Source: Pratylenchus scribneri
Lineage: Eukaryota > Nematoda > Chromadorea > Rhabditida > Pratylenchidae
Reading direction: 5' to 3'
Assembly (NCBI GenBank): GCA_030063045.1
Contig: JAQSEB010000140.1
Span: forward strand, 901,005-965,004
Length of the DNA: 64,000 bases
The notes beneath the pieces were generated by a model that was given only the letters and a program-made list of their open reading frames with translations, was not told where the DNA came from and did not search any database. The position numbers and the translations under genes are program-made. This document shows positions 26,546 through 41,765 of this stretch, piece by piece. Within the stretch, counting starts at the first letter, position 1. The number at the start of each line of letters is the position of its first letter.

Positions 26546-29500
26546 GCTAAAATATATTAAAAATTCAGGCCTGAATGTTCTGCCGTTTTTTAGTTATGAA
26601 TTTTAAAAATTTTCAAAAAACACCTATAAAATTGGAAATTTCAAATAGGAATTTTTCAAAATCGGCCTGAGTTGTCCGTCTGAAATTTTGGGATTAAATC
26701 TTAGTAATTATAAGCTAAAATATATTAAAAATTCAGGCCTGAATGTTCTGCCGTTTTTTAGTTATGAATTTTAAAAATTTTCAAAAAACACCTATAAAAT
26801 GGAAAATTTCAAATAGGAATTTTTCAAAATCGGCCTGAGTTGTCCGTCTGAAATTTTGGGATTAAATCTTTATAATTATAAGTTAAAATATATTAAAAAT
26901 TCAGGCCGGAATGTTCTGCCGTTTTTTAGCTATGAATTTTAAAAATTTTCAAAAAACGCCTATTAAATGGAAAATTTCAAATAGAAATTTTTCAAAATCG
27001 GCCTGAGTTGTCCGTCTGAAATTTTGGGATTAAATCTTTATAATTATAAGCTAAAATATATTAAAAATTCAGGCCTGAATGTTCTGCCGTTTTTTAGTTA
27101 TGAATTTTAAAAATTTTCAAAAAACACCTATAAAATGGAAAATTTCAAATAGAAATTTTTCAAAATCGGCCTGAGTTGTCCGTCTGAAATTTTGGGATTA
27201 AATCTTTATAATTATAAGCTAAAATATATTAAAAATTCAGGCCGGAATGTTCTGCCGTTTTTTAGTTATGAATTTTAAAAATTTTCAAAAAACACCTATA
27301 AAATGGAAAATTTCAAATAGGAATTTTTCAAAATCGGCCTGAGTTGTCCGTCTGAAATTTTGGGTAATATTCTTACTAATTATATGCTAAAATATATTAA
27401 AAATTCAGGCCTGAATGTTCTGCCGTTTTTTAGTTATGAATTTTAAAAATTTTCAAAAAACACCTATAAAATGGAAAATTTCAAATAGAAATTTTTCAAA
27501 ATCGGCCTGAGTTGTCCGTCTGAAATTTTGGGATTAAATCTTAGTAATTATAAGCTAAAATATATTAAAAATTCAGGCCTGAATGTTCTGCCGTTTTTTA
27601 GTTATGAATTTTAAAAATTTTCAAAAAACACCTATAAAATGGAAAATTTCAAATAGGAATTTTTCAAAATCGGCCTGAGTTGTCCGTCTGAAATTTTGGG
27701 ATTAAATCTTTATAATTATAAGTAAAAATATATTAAAAATTCAGGCCGGAATGTTCTGCCGTTTTTTAGCTATGAATTTTAAAAATTTTCAAAAAACACC
27801 TATTAAATGGAAAATTTCAAATAGAAATTTTTCAAAATCGGCCTGAGTTGTCCGTCTGAAATTTTGGGATTAAATCTTTATAATTATAAGCTAAAATATA
27901 TTAAAAATTCAGGCCTGAATGTTCTGCCGTTTTTTAGTTATGAATTTTAAAAATTTTCAAAAAACACCTATAAAATTGGAAATTTCAAATAGGAATTTTT
28001 CAAAATCGGCCTGAGTTGTCCGTCTGAAATTTTGGGATTAAATCTTAGTAATTATAAGCTAAAATATATTAAAAATTCAGGCCTGAATGTTCTGCCGTTT
28101 TTTAGTTATGAATTTTAAAAATTTTCAAAAAACACCTATAAAATGGAAAATTTCAAATAGGAATTTTTCAAAATCGGCCTGAGTTGTCCGTCTGAAATTT
28201 TGGGTAATATTCTTACTAAATATAAGCTAAAATATATTAAAAATTCAGGCCGGAATGTTCTGCCGTTTTTTAGTTATGAATTTTAAAAATTTTCAAAAAA
28301 CACCTATAAAATGGAAAATTTCAAATAGAAATTTTTCAAAATCGGCCTGAGTTGTCCGTCTGAAATTTTGGGTAATATTCTTACTAAATATAAGCTAAAA
28401 TATATTAAAAATTCAGGCCGGAATGTTCTGCCGTTTTTTAGTTATGAATTTTAAAAATTTTCAAAAAACACCTATAAAATGGAAAATTTCAAATAGAAAT
28501 TTTTCAAAATCGGCCTGAGTTGTCCGTCTGAAATTTTGGGTAATATTCTTACTAAATATAAGCTAAAATATATTAAAAATTCAGGCCGGAATGTTCTGCC
28601 GTTTTTTAGTTATGAATTTTAAAAATTTTCAAAAAACACCTATAAAATGGAAAATTTCAAATAGGAATTTTTCAAAATCGGCCTGAGTTGTCCGTCTGAA
28701 ATTTTGGGTAATATTCTTACTAATTATATGCTAAAATATATTAAAAATTCAGGCCTGAATGTTCTGCCGTTTTTTAGTTATGAATTTTAAAAATTTTCAA
28801 AAAACACCTATAAAATGGAAAATTTCAAATAGAAATTTTTCAAAATCGGCCTGAGTTGTCCGTCTGAAATTTTGGGATTAAATCTTAGTAATTATAAGCT
28901 AAAATATATTAAAAATTCAGGCCTGAATGTTCTGCCGTTTTTTAGTTATGAATTTTAAAAATTTTCAAAAAACACCTATAAAATGGAAAATTTCAAATAG
29001 GAATTTTTCAAAATCGGCCTGAGTTGTCCGTCTGAAATTTTGGGATTAAATCTTTATAATTATAAGTTAAAATATATTAAAAATTCAGGCCGGAATGTTC
29101 TGCCGTTTTTTAGCTATGAATTTTAAAAATTTTCAAAAAACACCTATTAAATGGAAAATTTCAAATAGAAATTTTTCAAAATCGGCCTGAGTTGTCCGTC
29201 TGAAATTTTGGGATTAAATCTTTATAATTATAAGCTAAAATATATTAAAAATTCAGGCCTGAATGTTCTGCCGTTTTTTAGTTATGAATTTTAAAAATTT
29301 TCAAAAAACACCTATAAAATTGGAAATTTCAAATAGGAATTTTTCAAAATCGGCCTGAGTTGTCCGTCTGAAATTTTGGGATTAAATCTTAGTAATTATA
29401 AGCTAAAATATATTAAAAATTCAGGCCTGAATGTTCTGCCGTTTTTTAGTTATGAATTTTAAAAATTTTCAAAAAACACCTATAAAATGGAAAATTTCAA

Positions 29501-32500
29501 ATAGGAATTTTTCAAAATCGGCCTGAGTTGTCCGTCTGAAATTTTGGGTAATATTCTTACTAAATATAAGCTAAAATATATTAAAAATTCAGGCCGGAAT
29601 GTTCTGCCGTTTTTTAGTTATGAATTTTAAAAATTTTCAAAAAACACCTATAAAATGGAAAATTTCAAATAGAAATTTTTCAAAATCGGCCTGAGTTGTC
29701 CGTCTGAAATTTTGGGTAATATTCTTACTAAATATAAGCTAAAATATATTAAAAATTCAGGCCGGAATGTTCTGCCGTTTTTTAGTTATGAATTTTAAAA
29801 ATTTTCAAAAAACACCTATAAAATGGAAAATTTCAAATAGAAATTTTTCAAAATCGGCCTGAGTTGTCCGTCTGAAATTTTGGGTAATATTCTTACTAAA
29901 TATAAGCTAAAATATATTAAAAATTCAGGCCGGAATGTTCTGCCGTTTTTTAGTTATGAATTTTAAAAATTTTCAAAAAACACCTATAAAATGGAAAATT
30001 TCAAATAGAAATTTTTCAAAATCGGCCTGAGTTGTCCGTCTGAAATTTTGGGATTAAATCTTTATAATTATAAGTTAAAATATATTAAAAATTCAGGCCG
30101 GAATGTTCTGCCGTTTTTTAGTTATGAATTTTAAAAATTTTCAAAAAACACCTATAAAATGGAAAATTTCAAATAGAAATTTTTCAAAATCGGCCTGAGT
30201 TGTCCGTCTGAAATTTTGGGATTAAATCTTAGTAATTATAAGCTAAAATATATTAAAAATTCAGGCCTGAATGTTCTGCCGTTTTTTAGTTATGAATTTT
30301 AAAAATTTTCAAAAAACACCTATAAAATGGAAAAATTCAAATAGGAATTTTTCAAAATCGGCCTGAGTTGTCCGTCTGAAATTTTGGGTAATATTCTTAC
30401 TAATTATATGCTAAAATATATTAAAAATTCAGGCCTGAATGTTCTGCCGTTTTTTAGTTATGAATTTTAAAAATTTTCAAAAAACACCTATAAAATGGAA
30501 AATTTCAAATAGAAATTTTTCAAAATCGGCCTGAGTTGTCCGTCTGAAATTTTGGGTAATATTCTTACTAATTATATGCTAAAATATATTAAAAATTCAG
30601 GCCTGAATGTTCTGCCGTTTTTTAGTTATGAATTTTAAAAATTTTCAAAAAACACCTATAAAATGGAAAATTTCAAATAGAAATTTTTCAAAATCGGCCT
30701 GAGTTGTCCGTCTGAAATTTTGGGATTAAATCTTAGTAATTATAAGCTAAAATATATTAAAAATTCAGGCCTGAATGTTCTGCCGTTTTTTAGTTATGAA
30801 TTTTAAAAATTTTCAAAAAACACCTATAAAATGGAAAATTTCAAATAGAAATTTTTCAAAATCGGCCTGAGTTGTCCGTCTGAAATTTTGGGATTAAATC
30901 TTAGTAATTATAAGCTAAAATATATTAAAAATTCAGGCCTGAATGTTCTGCCGTTTTTTAGTTATGAATTTTAAAAATTTTCAAAAAACACCTATAAAAT
31001 GGAAAATTTCAAATAGGAATTTTTCAAAATCGGCCTGAGTTGTCCGTCTGAAATTTTGGGATTAAATCTTTATAATTATAAGTTAAAATATATTAAAAAT
31101 TCAGGCCGGAATGTTCTGCCGTTTTTTAGCTATGAATTTTAAAAATTTTCAAAAAACGCCTATTAAATGGAAAATTTCAAATAGAAATTTTTCAAAATCG
31201 GCCTGAGTTGTCCGTCTGAAATTTTGGGATTAAATCTTTATAATTATAAGCTAAAATATATTAAAAATTCAGGCCTGAATGTTCTGCCGTTTTTTAGTTA
31301 TGAATTTTAAAAATTTTCAAAAAACACCTATAAAATTGGAAATTTCAAATAGGAATTTTTCAAAATCGGCCTGAGTTGTCCGTCTGAAATTTTGGGATTA
31401 AATCTTAGTAATTATAAGCTAAAATATATTAAAAATTCAGGCCTGAATGTTCTGCCGTTTTTTAGTTATGAATTTTAAAAATTTTCAAAAAACACCTATA
31501 AAATGGAAAATTTCAAATAGGAATTTTTCAAAATCGGCCTGAGTTGTCCGTCTGAAATTTTGGGATTAAATCTTTATAATTATAAGCTAAAATATATTAA
31601 AAATTCAGGCCTGAATGTTCTGCCGTTTTTTAGTTATGAATTTTAAAAATTTTCAAAAAACACCTATAAAATTGGAAATTTCAAATAGGAATTTTTCAAA
31701 ATCGGCCTGAGTTGTCCGTCTGAAATTTTGGGATTAAATCTTAGTAATTATAAGCTAAAATATATTAAAAATTCAGGCCTGAATGTTCTGCCGTTTTTTA
31801 GTTATGAATTTTAAAAATTTTCAAAAAACACCTATAAAATGGAAAATTTCAAATAGGAATTTTTCAAAATCGGCCTGAGTTGTCCGTCTGAAATTTTGGG
31901 TAATATTCTTACTAAATATAAGCTAAAATATATTAAAAATTCAGGCCGGAATGTTCTGCCGTTTTTTAGTTATGAATTTTAAAAATTTTCAAAAAACACC
32001 TATAAAATGGAAAATTTCAAATAGAAATTTTTCAAAATCGGCCTGAGTTGTCCGTCTGAAATTTTGGGTAATATTCTTACTAAATATAAGCTAAAATATA
32101 TTAAAAATTCAGGCCGGAATGTTCTGCCGTTTTTTAGTTATGAATTTTAAAAATTTTCAAAAAACACCTATAAAATGGAAAATTTCAAATAGAAATTTTT
32201 CAAAATCGGCCTGAGTTGTCCGTCTGAAATTTTGGGTAATATTCTTACTAAATATAAGCTAAAATATATTAAAAATTCAGGCCGGAATGTTCTGCCGTTT
32301 TTTAGTTATGAATTTTAAAAATTTTCAAAAAACACCTATAAAATGGAAAATTTCAAATAGAAATTTTTCAAAATCGGCCTGAGTTGTCCGTCTGAAATTT
32401 TGGGTAATATTCTTACTAATTATATGCTAAAATATATTAAAAATTCAGGCCTGAATGTTCTGCCGTTTTTTAGTTATGAATTTTAAAAATTTTCAAAAAA

Positions 32501-34020
32501 CACCTATAAAATGGAAAATTTCAAATAGAAATTTTTCAAAATCGGCCTGAGTTGTCCGTCTGAAATTTTGGGATTAAATCTTTATAATTATAAGTTAAAA
32601 TATATTAAAAATTCAGGCCGGAATGTTCTGCCGTTTTTTAGTTATGAATTTTAAAAATTTTCAAAAAACACCTATAAAATGGAAAATTTCAAATAGAAAT
32701 TTTTCAAAATCGGCCTGAGTTGTCCGTCTGAAATTTTGGGATTAAATCTTTATAATTATAAGTTAAAATATATTAAAAATTCAGGCCGGAATGTTCTGCC
32801 GTTTTTTAGTTATGAATTTTAAAAATTTTCAAAAAACACCTATAAAATGGAAAATTTCAAATAGAAATTTTTCAAAATCGGCCTGAGTTGTCCGTCTGAA
32901 ATTTTGGGATTAAATCTTTATAATTATAAGTTAAAATATATTAAAAATTCAGGCCTGAATGTTCTGCCGTTTTTTAGTTATGAATTTTAAAAATTTTCAA
33001 AAAACACCTATAAAATGGAAAATTTCAAATAGAAATTTTTCAAAATCGGCCTGAGTTGTCCGTCTGAAATTTTGGGATTAAATCTTTATAATTATAAGTT
33101 AAAATATATTAAAAATTCAGGCCGGAATGTTCTGCCGTTTTTTAGTTATGAATTTTAAAAATTTTCAAAAAACACCTATAAAATGGAAAATTTCAAATAG
33201 AAATTTTTCAAAATCGGCCTGAGTTGTCCGTCTGAAATTTTGGGTAATATTCTTACTAATTATATGCTAAAATATATTAAAAATTCAGGCCTGAATGTTC
33301 TGCCGTTTTTTAGTTATGAATTTTAAAAATTTTCAAAAAACACCTATAAAATGGAAAATTTCAAATAGAAATTTTTCAAAATCGGCCTGAGTTGTCCGTC
33401 TGAAATTTTGGGATTAAATCTTTATAATTATAAGTTAAAATATATTAAAAATTCAGGCCGGAATGTTCTGCCGTTTTTTAGTTATGAATTTTAAAAATTT
33501 TCAAAAAACACCTATAAAATGGAAAATTTCAAATAGAAATTTTTCAAAATCGGCCTGAGTTGTCCGTCTGAAATTTTGGGATTAAATCTTTATAATTATA
33601 AGTTAAAATATATTAAAAATTCAGGCCGGAATGTTCTGCCGTTTTTTAGTTATGAATTTTAAAAATTTTCAAAAAACACCTATAAAATGGAAAATTTCAA
33701 ATAGAAATTTTTCAAAATCGGCCTGAGTTGTCCGTCTGAAATTTTGGGTAATATTCTTACTAATTATAAGCTAAAATATATTAAAAATTCAGGCCGGAAT
33801 GTTCTGCCGTTTTTTAGTTATGAATTTTAAAAATTTTCAAAAAACACCTATAAAATGGAAAATTTCAAATAGAAATTTTTCAAAATCGGCCTGAGTTGTC
33901 CGTCTGAAATTTTGGGTAATATTCTTACTAAATATAAGCTAAAATATATTAAAAATTCAGGCCGGAATGTTCTGCCGTTTTTTAGTTATGAATTTTAAAA
34001 ATTTTCAAAAAACACCTATA

Positions 34021-37000
34021 ATATGGAAAATTTCAAATAGAAATTTTTCAAAATCGGCCTGAGTTGTCCGTCTGAAATTTTGGGATTAAATCATTATAAT
34101 TATAAGTTAAAATATATTAAAAATTCAGGCCGGAATGTTCTGCCGTTTTTTAGTTATGAATTTTAAAAATTTTCAAAAAACACCTATAATATGGAAAATT
34201 TCAAATAGAAATTTTTCAAAATCGGCCTGAGTTGTCCGTCTGAAATTTTGGGATTAAATCTTTATAATTATAAGTTAAAATATATTAAAAATTCAGGCCG
34301 GAATGTTCTGCCGTTTTTTAGTTATGAATTTTAAAAATTTTCAAAAAACACCTATAAAATGGAAAATTTCAAATAGAAATTTTTCAAAATCGGCCTGAGT
34401 TGTCCGTCTGAAATTTTGGGATTAAATCTTTATAATTATAAGTTAAAATATATTAAAAATTCAGGCCGGAATGTTCTGCCGTTTTTTAGTTATGAATTTT
34501 AAAAATTTTCAAAAACACCTATAAAATGGAAAATTTCAAATAGAAATTTTTCAAAATCGGCCTGAGTTGTCCGTCTGAAATTTTGGGTAATATTCTTACT
34601 AATTATAAGCTAAAATATATTAAAAATTCAGGCCGGAATGTTCTGCCGTTTTTTAGTTATGAATTTTAAAAATTTTCAAAAAACACCTATAAAATGGAAA
34701 ATTTCAAATAGAAATTTTTCAAAATCGGCCTGAGTTGTCCGTCTGAAATTTTGGGTAATATTCTTACTAAATATAAGCTAAAATATATTAAAAATTCAGG
34801 CCGGAATGTTCTGCCGTTTTTTAGTTATGAATTTTAAAAATTTTCAAAAAACACCTATAAAATGGAAAATTTCAAATAGAAATTTTTCAAAATCGGCCTG
34901 AGTTGTCCGTCTGAAATTTTGGGATTAAATCTTTATAATTATAAGTTAAAATATATTAAAAATTCAGGCCGGAATGTTCTGCCGTTTTTTAGTTATGAAT
35001 TTTAAAAATTTTCAAAAAACACCTATAATATGGAAAATTTCAAATAGAAATTTTTCAAAATCGGCCTGAGTTGTCCGTCTGAAATTTTGGGATTAAATCT
35101 TTATAATTATAAGTTAAAATATATTAAAAATTCAGGCCGGAATGTTCTGCCGTTTTTTAGTTATGAATTTTAAAAATTTTCAAAAAACACCTATAAAATG
35201 GAAAATTTCAAATAGAAATTTTTCAAAATCGGCCTGAGTTGTCCGTCTGAAATTTTGGGATTAAATCTTTATAATTATAAGTTAAAATATATTAAAAATT
35301 CAGGCCGGAATGTTCTGCCGTTTTTTAGTTATGAATTTTAAAAATTTTCAAAAAACACCTATAAAATGGAAAATTTCAAATAGAAATTTTTCAAAATCGG
35401 CCTGAGTTGTCCGTCTGAAATTTTGGGTAATATTCTTACTAATTATAAGCTAAAATATATTAAAAATTCAGGCCGGAATGTTCTGCCGTTTTTTAGTTAT
35501 GAATTTTAAAAATTTTCAAAAAACACCTATAAAATGGAAAATTTCAAATAGAAATTTTTCAAAATCGGCCTGAGTTGTCCGTCTGAAATTTTGGGTAATA
35601 TTCTTACTAAATATAAGCTAAAATATATTAAAAATTCAGGCCGGAATGTTCTGCCGTTTTTTAGTTATGAATTTTAAAAATTTTCAAAAAACACCTATAA
35701 AATGGAAAATTTCAAATAGAAATTTTTCAAAATCGGCCTGAGTTGTCCGTCTGAAATTTTGGGATTAAATCTTTATAATTATAAGTTAAAATATATTAAA
35801 AATTCAGGCCGGAATGTTCTGCCGTTTTTTAGTTATGAATTTTAAAAATTTTCAAAAAACACCTATAAAATGGAAAATTTCAAATAGAAATTTTTCAAAA
35901 TCGGCCTGAGTTGTCCGTCTGAAATTTTGGGATTAAATCTTTATAATTATAAGTTAAAATATATTAAAAATTCAGGCCGGAATGTTCTGCCGTTTTTTAG
36001 TTATGAATTTTAAAAATTTTCAAAAACACCTATAAAATGGAAAATTTCAAATAGAAATTTTTCAAAATCGGCCTGAGTTGTCCGTCTGAAATTTTGGGTA
36101 ATATTCTTACTAATTATAAGCTAAAATATATTAAAAATTCAGGCCGGAATGTTCTGCCGTTTTTTAGTTATGAATTTTAAAAATTTTCAAAAAACACCTA
36201 TAAAATGGAAAATTTCAAATAGAAATTTTTCAAAATCGGCCTGAGTTGTCCGTCTGAAATTTTGGGTAATATTCTTACTAAATATAAGCTAAAATATATT
36301 AAAAATTCAGGCCGGAATGTTCTGCCGTTTTTTAGTTATGAATTTTAAAAATTTTCAAAAAACACCTATAAAATGGAAAATTTCAAATAGAAATTTTTCA
36401 AAATCGGCCTGAGTTGTCCGTCTGAAATTTTGGGATTAAATCTTTATAATTATAAGTTAAAATATATTAAAAATTCAGGCCGGAATGTTCTGCCGTTTTT
36501 TAGTTATGAATTTTAAAAATTTTCAAAAAACACCTATAATATGGAAAATTTCAAATAGAAATTTTTCAAAATCGGCCTGAGTTGTCCGTCTGAAATTTTG
36601 GGATTAAATCTTTATAATTATAAGTTAAAATATATTAAAAATTCAGGCCGGAATGTTCTGCCGTTTTTTAGTTATGAATTTTAAAAATTTTCAAAAAACA
36701 CCTATAAAATGGAAAATTTCAAATAGAAATTTTTCAAAATCGGCCTGAGTTGTCCGTCTGAAATTTTGGGATTAAATCTTTATAATTATAAGTTAAAATA
36801 TATTAAAAATTCAGGCCGGAATGTTCTGCCGTTTTTTAGTTATGAATTTTAAAAATTTTCAAAAAACACCTATAAAATGGAAAATTTCAAATAGAAATTT
36901 TTCAAAATCGGCCTGAGTTGTCCGTCTGAAATTTTGGGTAATATTCTTACTAATTATAAGCTAAAATATATTAAAAATTCAGGCCGGAATGTTCTGCCGT

Positions 37001-40000
37001 TTTTTAGTTATGAATTTTAAAAATTTTCAAAAAACACCTATAAAATGGAAAATTTCAAATAGAAATTTTTCAAAATCGGCCTGAGTTGTCCGTCTGAAAT
37101 TTTGGGTAATATTCTTACTAAATATAAGCTAAAATATATTAAAAATTCAGGCCGGAATGTTCTGCCGTTTTTTAGTTATGAATTTTAAAAATTTTCAAAA
37201 AACACCTATAAAATGGAAAATTTCAAATAGAAATTTTTCAAAATCGGCCTGAGTTGTCCGTCTGAAATTTTGGGATTAAATCTTTATAATTATAAGTTAA
37301 AATATATTAAAAATTCAGGCCGGAATGTTCTGCCGTTTTTTAGTTATGAATTTTAAAAATTTTCAAAAAACACCTATAAAATGGAAAATTTCAAATAGAA
37401 ATTTTTCAAAATCGGCCTGAGTTGTCCGTCTGAAATTTTGGGATTAAATCTTTATAATTATAAGTTAAAATATATTAAAAATTCAGGCCGGAATGTTCTG
37501 CCGTTTTTTAGTTATGAATTTTAAAAATTTTCAAAAAACACCTATAAAATGGAAAATTTCAAATAGAAATTTTTCAAAATCGGCCTGAGTTGTCCGTCTG
37601 AAATTTTGGGTAATATTCTTACTAATTATATGCTAAAATATATTAAAAATTCAGGCCTGAATGTTCTGCCGTTTTTTAGTTATGAATTTTAAAAATTTTC
37701 AAAAAACACCTATAAAATGGAAAATTTCAAATAGAAATTTTTCAAAATCGGCCTGAGTTGTCCGTCTGAAATTTTGGGATTAAATCTTTATAATTATAAG
37801 TTAAAATATATTAAAAATTCAGGCCGGAATGTTCTGCCGTTTTTTAGTTATGAATTTTAAAAATTTTCAAAAAACACCTATAAAATGGAAAATTTCAAAT
37901 AGAAATTTTTCAAAATCGGCCTGAGTTGTCCGTCTGAAATTTTGGGATTAAATCTTTATAATTATAAGTTAAAATATATTAAAAATTCAGGCCGGAATGT
38001 TCTGCCGTTTTTTAGTTATGAATTTTAAAAATTTTCAAAAAACACCTATAAAATGGAAAATTTCAAATAGAAATTTTTCAAAATCGGCCTGAGTTGTCCG
38101 TCTGAAATTTTGGGTAATATTCTTACTAATTATAAGCTAAAATATATTAAAAATTCAGGCCGGAATGTTCTGCCGTTTTTTAGTTATGAATTTTAAAAAT
38201 TTTCAAAAAACACCTATAAAATGGAAAATTTCAAATAGAAATTTTTCAAAATCGGCCTGAGTTGTCCGTCTGAAATTTTGGGTAATATTCTTACTAAATA
38301 TAAGCTAAAATATATTAAAAATTCAGGCCGGAATGTTCTGCCGTTTTTTAGTTATGAATTTTAAAAATTTTCAAAAAACACCTATAATATGGAAAATTTC
38401 AAATAGAAATTTTTCAAAATCGGCCTGAGTTGTCCGTCTGAAATTTTGGGATTAAATCATTATAATTATAAGTTAAAATATATTAAAAATTCAGGCCGGA
38501 ATGTTCTGCCGTTTTTTAGTTATGAATTTTAAAAATTTTCAAAAAACACCTATAATATGGAAAATTTCAAATAGAAATTTTTCAAAATCGGCCTGAGTTG
38601 TCCGTCTGAAATTTTGGGATTAAATCTTTATAATTATAAGTTAAAATATATTAAAAATTCAGGCCGGAATGTTCTGCCGTTTTTTAGTTATGAATTTTAA
38701 AAATTTTCAAAAAACACCTATAAAATGGAAAATTTCAAATAGAAATTTTTCAAAATCGGCCTGAGTTGTCCGTCTGAAATTTTGGGATTAAATCTTTATA
38801 ATTATAAGTTAAAATATATTAAAAATTCAGGCCGGAATGTTCTGCCGTTTTTTAGTTATGAATTTTAAAAATTTTCAAAAACACCTATAAAATGGAAAAT
38901 TTCAAATAGAAATTTTTCAAAATCGGCCTGAGTTGTCCGTCTGAAATTTTGGGTAATATTCTTACTAATTATAAGCTAAAATATATTAAAAATTCAGGCC
39001 GGAATGTTCTGCCGTTTTTTAGTTATGAATTTTAAAAATTTTCAAAAAACACCTATAAAATGGAAAATTTCAAATAGAAATTTTTCAAAATCGGCCTGAG
39101 TTGTCCGTCTGAAATTTTGGGTAATATTCTTACTAAATATAAGCTAAAATATATTAAAAATTCAGGCCGGAATGTTCTGCCGTTTTTTAGTTATGAATTT
39201 TAAAAATTTTCAAAAAACACCTATAAAATGGAAAATTTCAAATAGAAATTTTTCAAAATCGGCCTGAGTTGTCCGTCTGAAATTTTGGGATTAAATCTTT
39301 ATAATTATAAGTTAAAATATATTAAAAATTCAGGCCGGAATGTTCTGCCGTTTTTTAGTTATGAATTTTAAAAATTTTCAAAAAACACCTATAATATGGA
39401 AAATTTCAAATAGAAATTTTTCAAAATCGGCCTGAGTTGTCCGTCTGAAATTTTGGGATTAAATCTTTATAATTATAAGTTAAAATATATTAAAAATTCA
39501 GGCCGGAATGTTCTGCCGTTTTTTAGTTATGAATTTTAAAAATTTTCAAAAAACACCTATAAAATGGAAAATTTCAAATAGAAATTTTTCAAAATCGGCC
39601 TGAGTTGTCCGTCTGAAATTTTGGGATTAAATCTTTATAATTATAAGTTAAAATATATTAAAAATTCAGGCCGGAATGTTCTGCCGTTTTTTAGTTATGA
39701 ATTTTAAAAATTTTCAAAAAACACCTATAAAATGGAAAATTTCAAATAGAAATTTTTCAAAATCGGCCTGAGTTGTCCGTCTGAAATTTTGGGTAATATT
39801 CTTACTAATTATAAGCTAAAATATATTAAAAATTCAGGCCGGAATGTTCTGCCGTTTTTTAGTTATGAATTTTAAAAATTTTCAAAAAACACCTATAAAA
39901 TGGAAAATTTCAAATAGAAATTTTTCAAAATCGGCCTGAGTTGTCCGTCTGAAATTTTGGGTAATATTCTTACTAAATATAAGCTAAAATATATTAAAAA

Positions 40001-41765
40001 TTCAGGCCGGAATGTTCTGCCGTTTTTTAGTTATGAATTTTAAAAATTTTCAAAAAACACCTATAAAATGGAAAATTTCAAATAGAAATTTTTCAAAATC
40101 GGCCTGAGTTGTCCGTCTGAAATTTTGGGATTAAATCTTTATAATTATAAGTTAAAATATATTAAAAATTCAGGCCGGAATGTTCTGCCGTTTTTTAGTT
40201 ATGAATTTTAAAAATTTTCAAAAAACACCTATAAAATGGAAAATTTCAAATAGAAATTTTTCAAAATCGGCCTGAGTTGTCCGTCTGAAATTTTGGGATT
40301 AAATCTTTATAATTATAAGTTAAAATATATTAAAAATTCAGGCCGGAATGTTCTGCCGTTTTTTAGTTATGAATTTTAAAAATTTTCAAAAACACCTATA
40401 AAATGGAAAATTTCAAATAGAAATTTTTCAAAATCGGCCTGAGTTGTCCGTCTGAAATTTTGGGTAATATTCTTACTAATTATAAGCTAAAATATATTAA
40501 AAATTCAGGCCGGAATGTTCTGCCGTTTTTTAGTTATGAATTTTAAAAATTTTCAAAAAACACCTATAAAATGGAAAATTTCAAATAGAAATTTTTCAAA
40601 ATCGGCCTGAGTTGTCCGTCTGAAATTTTGGGTAATATTCTTACTAAATATAAGCTAAAATATATTAAAAATTCAGGCCGGAATGTTCTGCCGTTTTTTA
40701 GTTATGAATTTTAAAAATTTTCAAAAAACACCTATAAAATGGAAAATTTCAAATAGAAATTTTTCAAAATCGGCCTGAGTTGTCCGTCTGAAATTTTGGG
40801 ATTAAATCTTTATAATTATAAGTTAAAATATATTAAAAATTCAGGCCGGAATGTTCTGCCGTTTTTTAGTTATGAATTTTAAAAATTTTCAAAAAACACC
40901 TATAATATGGAAAATTTCAAATAGAAATTTTTCAAAATCGGCCTGAGTTGTCCGTCTGAAATTTTGGGATTAAATCTTTATAATTATAAGTTAAAATATA
41001 TTAAAAATTCAGGCCGGAATGTTCTGCCGTTTTTTAGTTATGAATTTTAAAAATTTTCAAAAAACACCTATAAAATGGAAAATTTCAAATAGAAATTTTT
41101 CAAAATCGGCCTGAGTTGTCCGTCTGAAATTTTGGGATTAAATCTTTATAATTATAAGTTAAAATATATTAAAAATTCAGGCCGGAATGTTCTGCCGTTT
41201 TTTAGTTATGAATTTTAAAAATTTTCAAAAAACACCTATAAAATGGAAAATTTCAAATAGAAATTTTTCAAAATCGGCCTGAGTTGTCCGTCTGAAATTT
41301 TGGGTAATATTCTTACTAATTATAAGCTAAAATATATTAAAAATTCAGGCCGGAATGTTCTGCCGTTTTTTAGTTATGAATTTTAAAAATTTTCAAAAAA
41401 CACCTATAAAATGGAAAATTTCAAATAGAAATTTTTCAAAATCGGCCTGAGTTGTCCGTCTGAAATTTTGGGTAATATTCTTACTAAATATAAGCTAAAA
41501 TATATTAAAAATTCAGGCCGGAATGTTCTGCCGTTTTTTAGTTATGAATTTTAAAAATTTTCAAAAAACACCTATAAAATGGAAAATTTCAAATAGAAAT
41601 TTTTCAAAATCGGCCTGAGTTGTCCGTCTGAAATTTTGGGATTAAATCTTTATAATTATAAGTTAAAATATATTAAAAATTCAGGCCGGAATGTTCTGCC
41701 GTTTTTTAGTTATGAATTTTAAAAATTTTCAAAAAACACCTATAAAATGGAAAATTTCAAATAGA
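34021..41765. repeat. satellite segment duplicated with a 26-monomer (4,366 bp) offset; local 5- and 4-monomer periodicity
   Basis: A CCTATAATATGG monomer paired with an AAATCATTATAA monomer occurs near 34021 and again near 38387. The offset of 4,366 bp equals 26 x 168 minus 2. The two missing bases are single-A deletions (CAAAAACACC) near 34516 and 36026, and the second copy has the same deletions near 38880 and 40390. Subtype order matches until about 37400 against 41765. Within the block, five-monomer groups (about 840 bp) alternate with four-monomer groups, giving a nine-monomer period of about 1,511 bp between the deletion-bearing units. Confidence 0.75.
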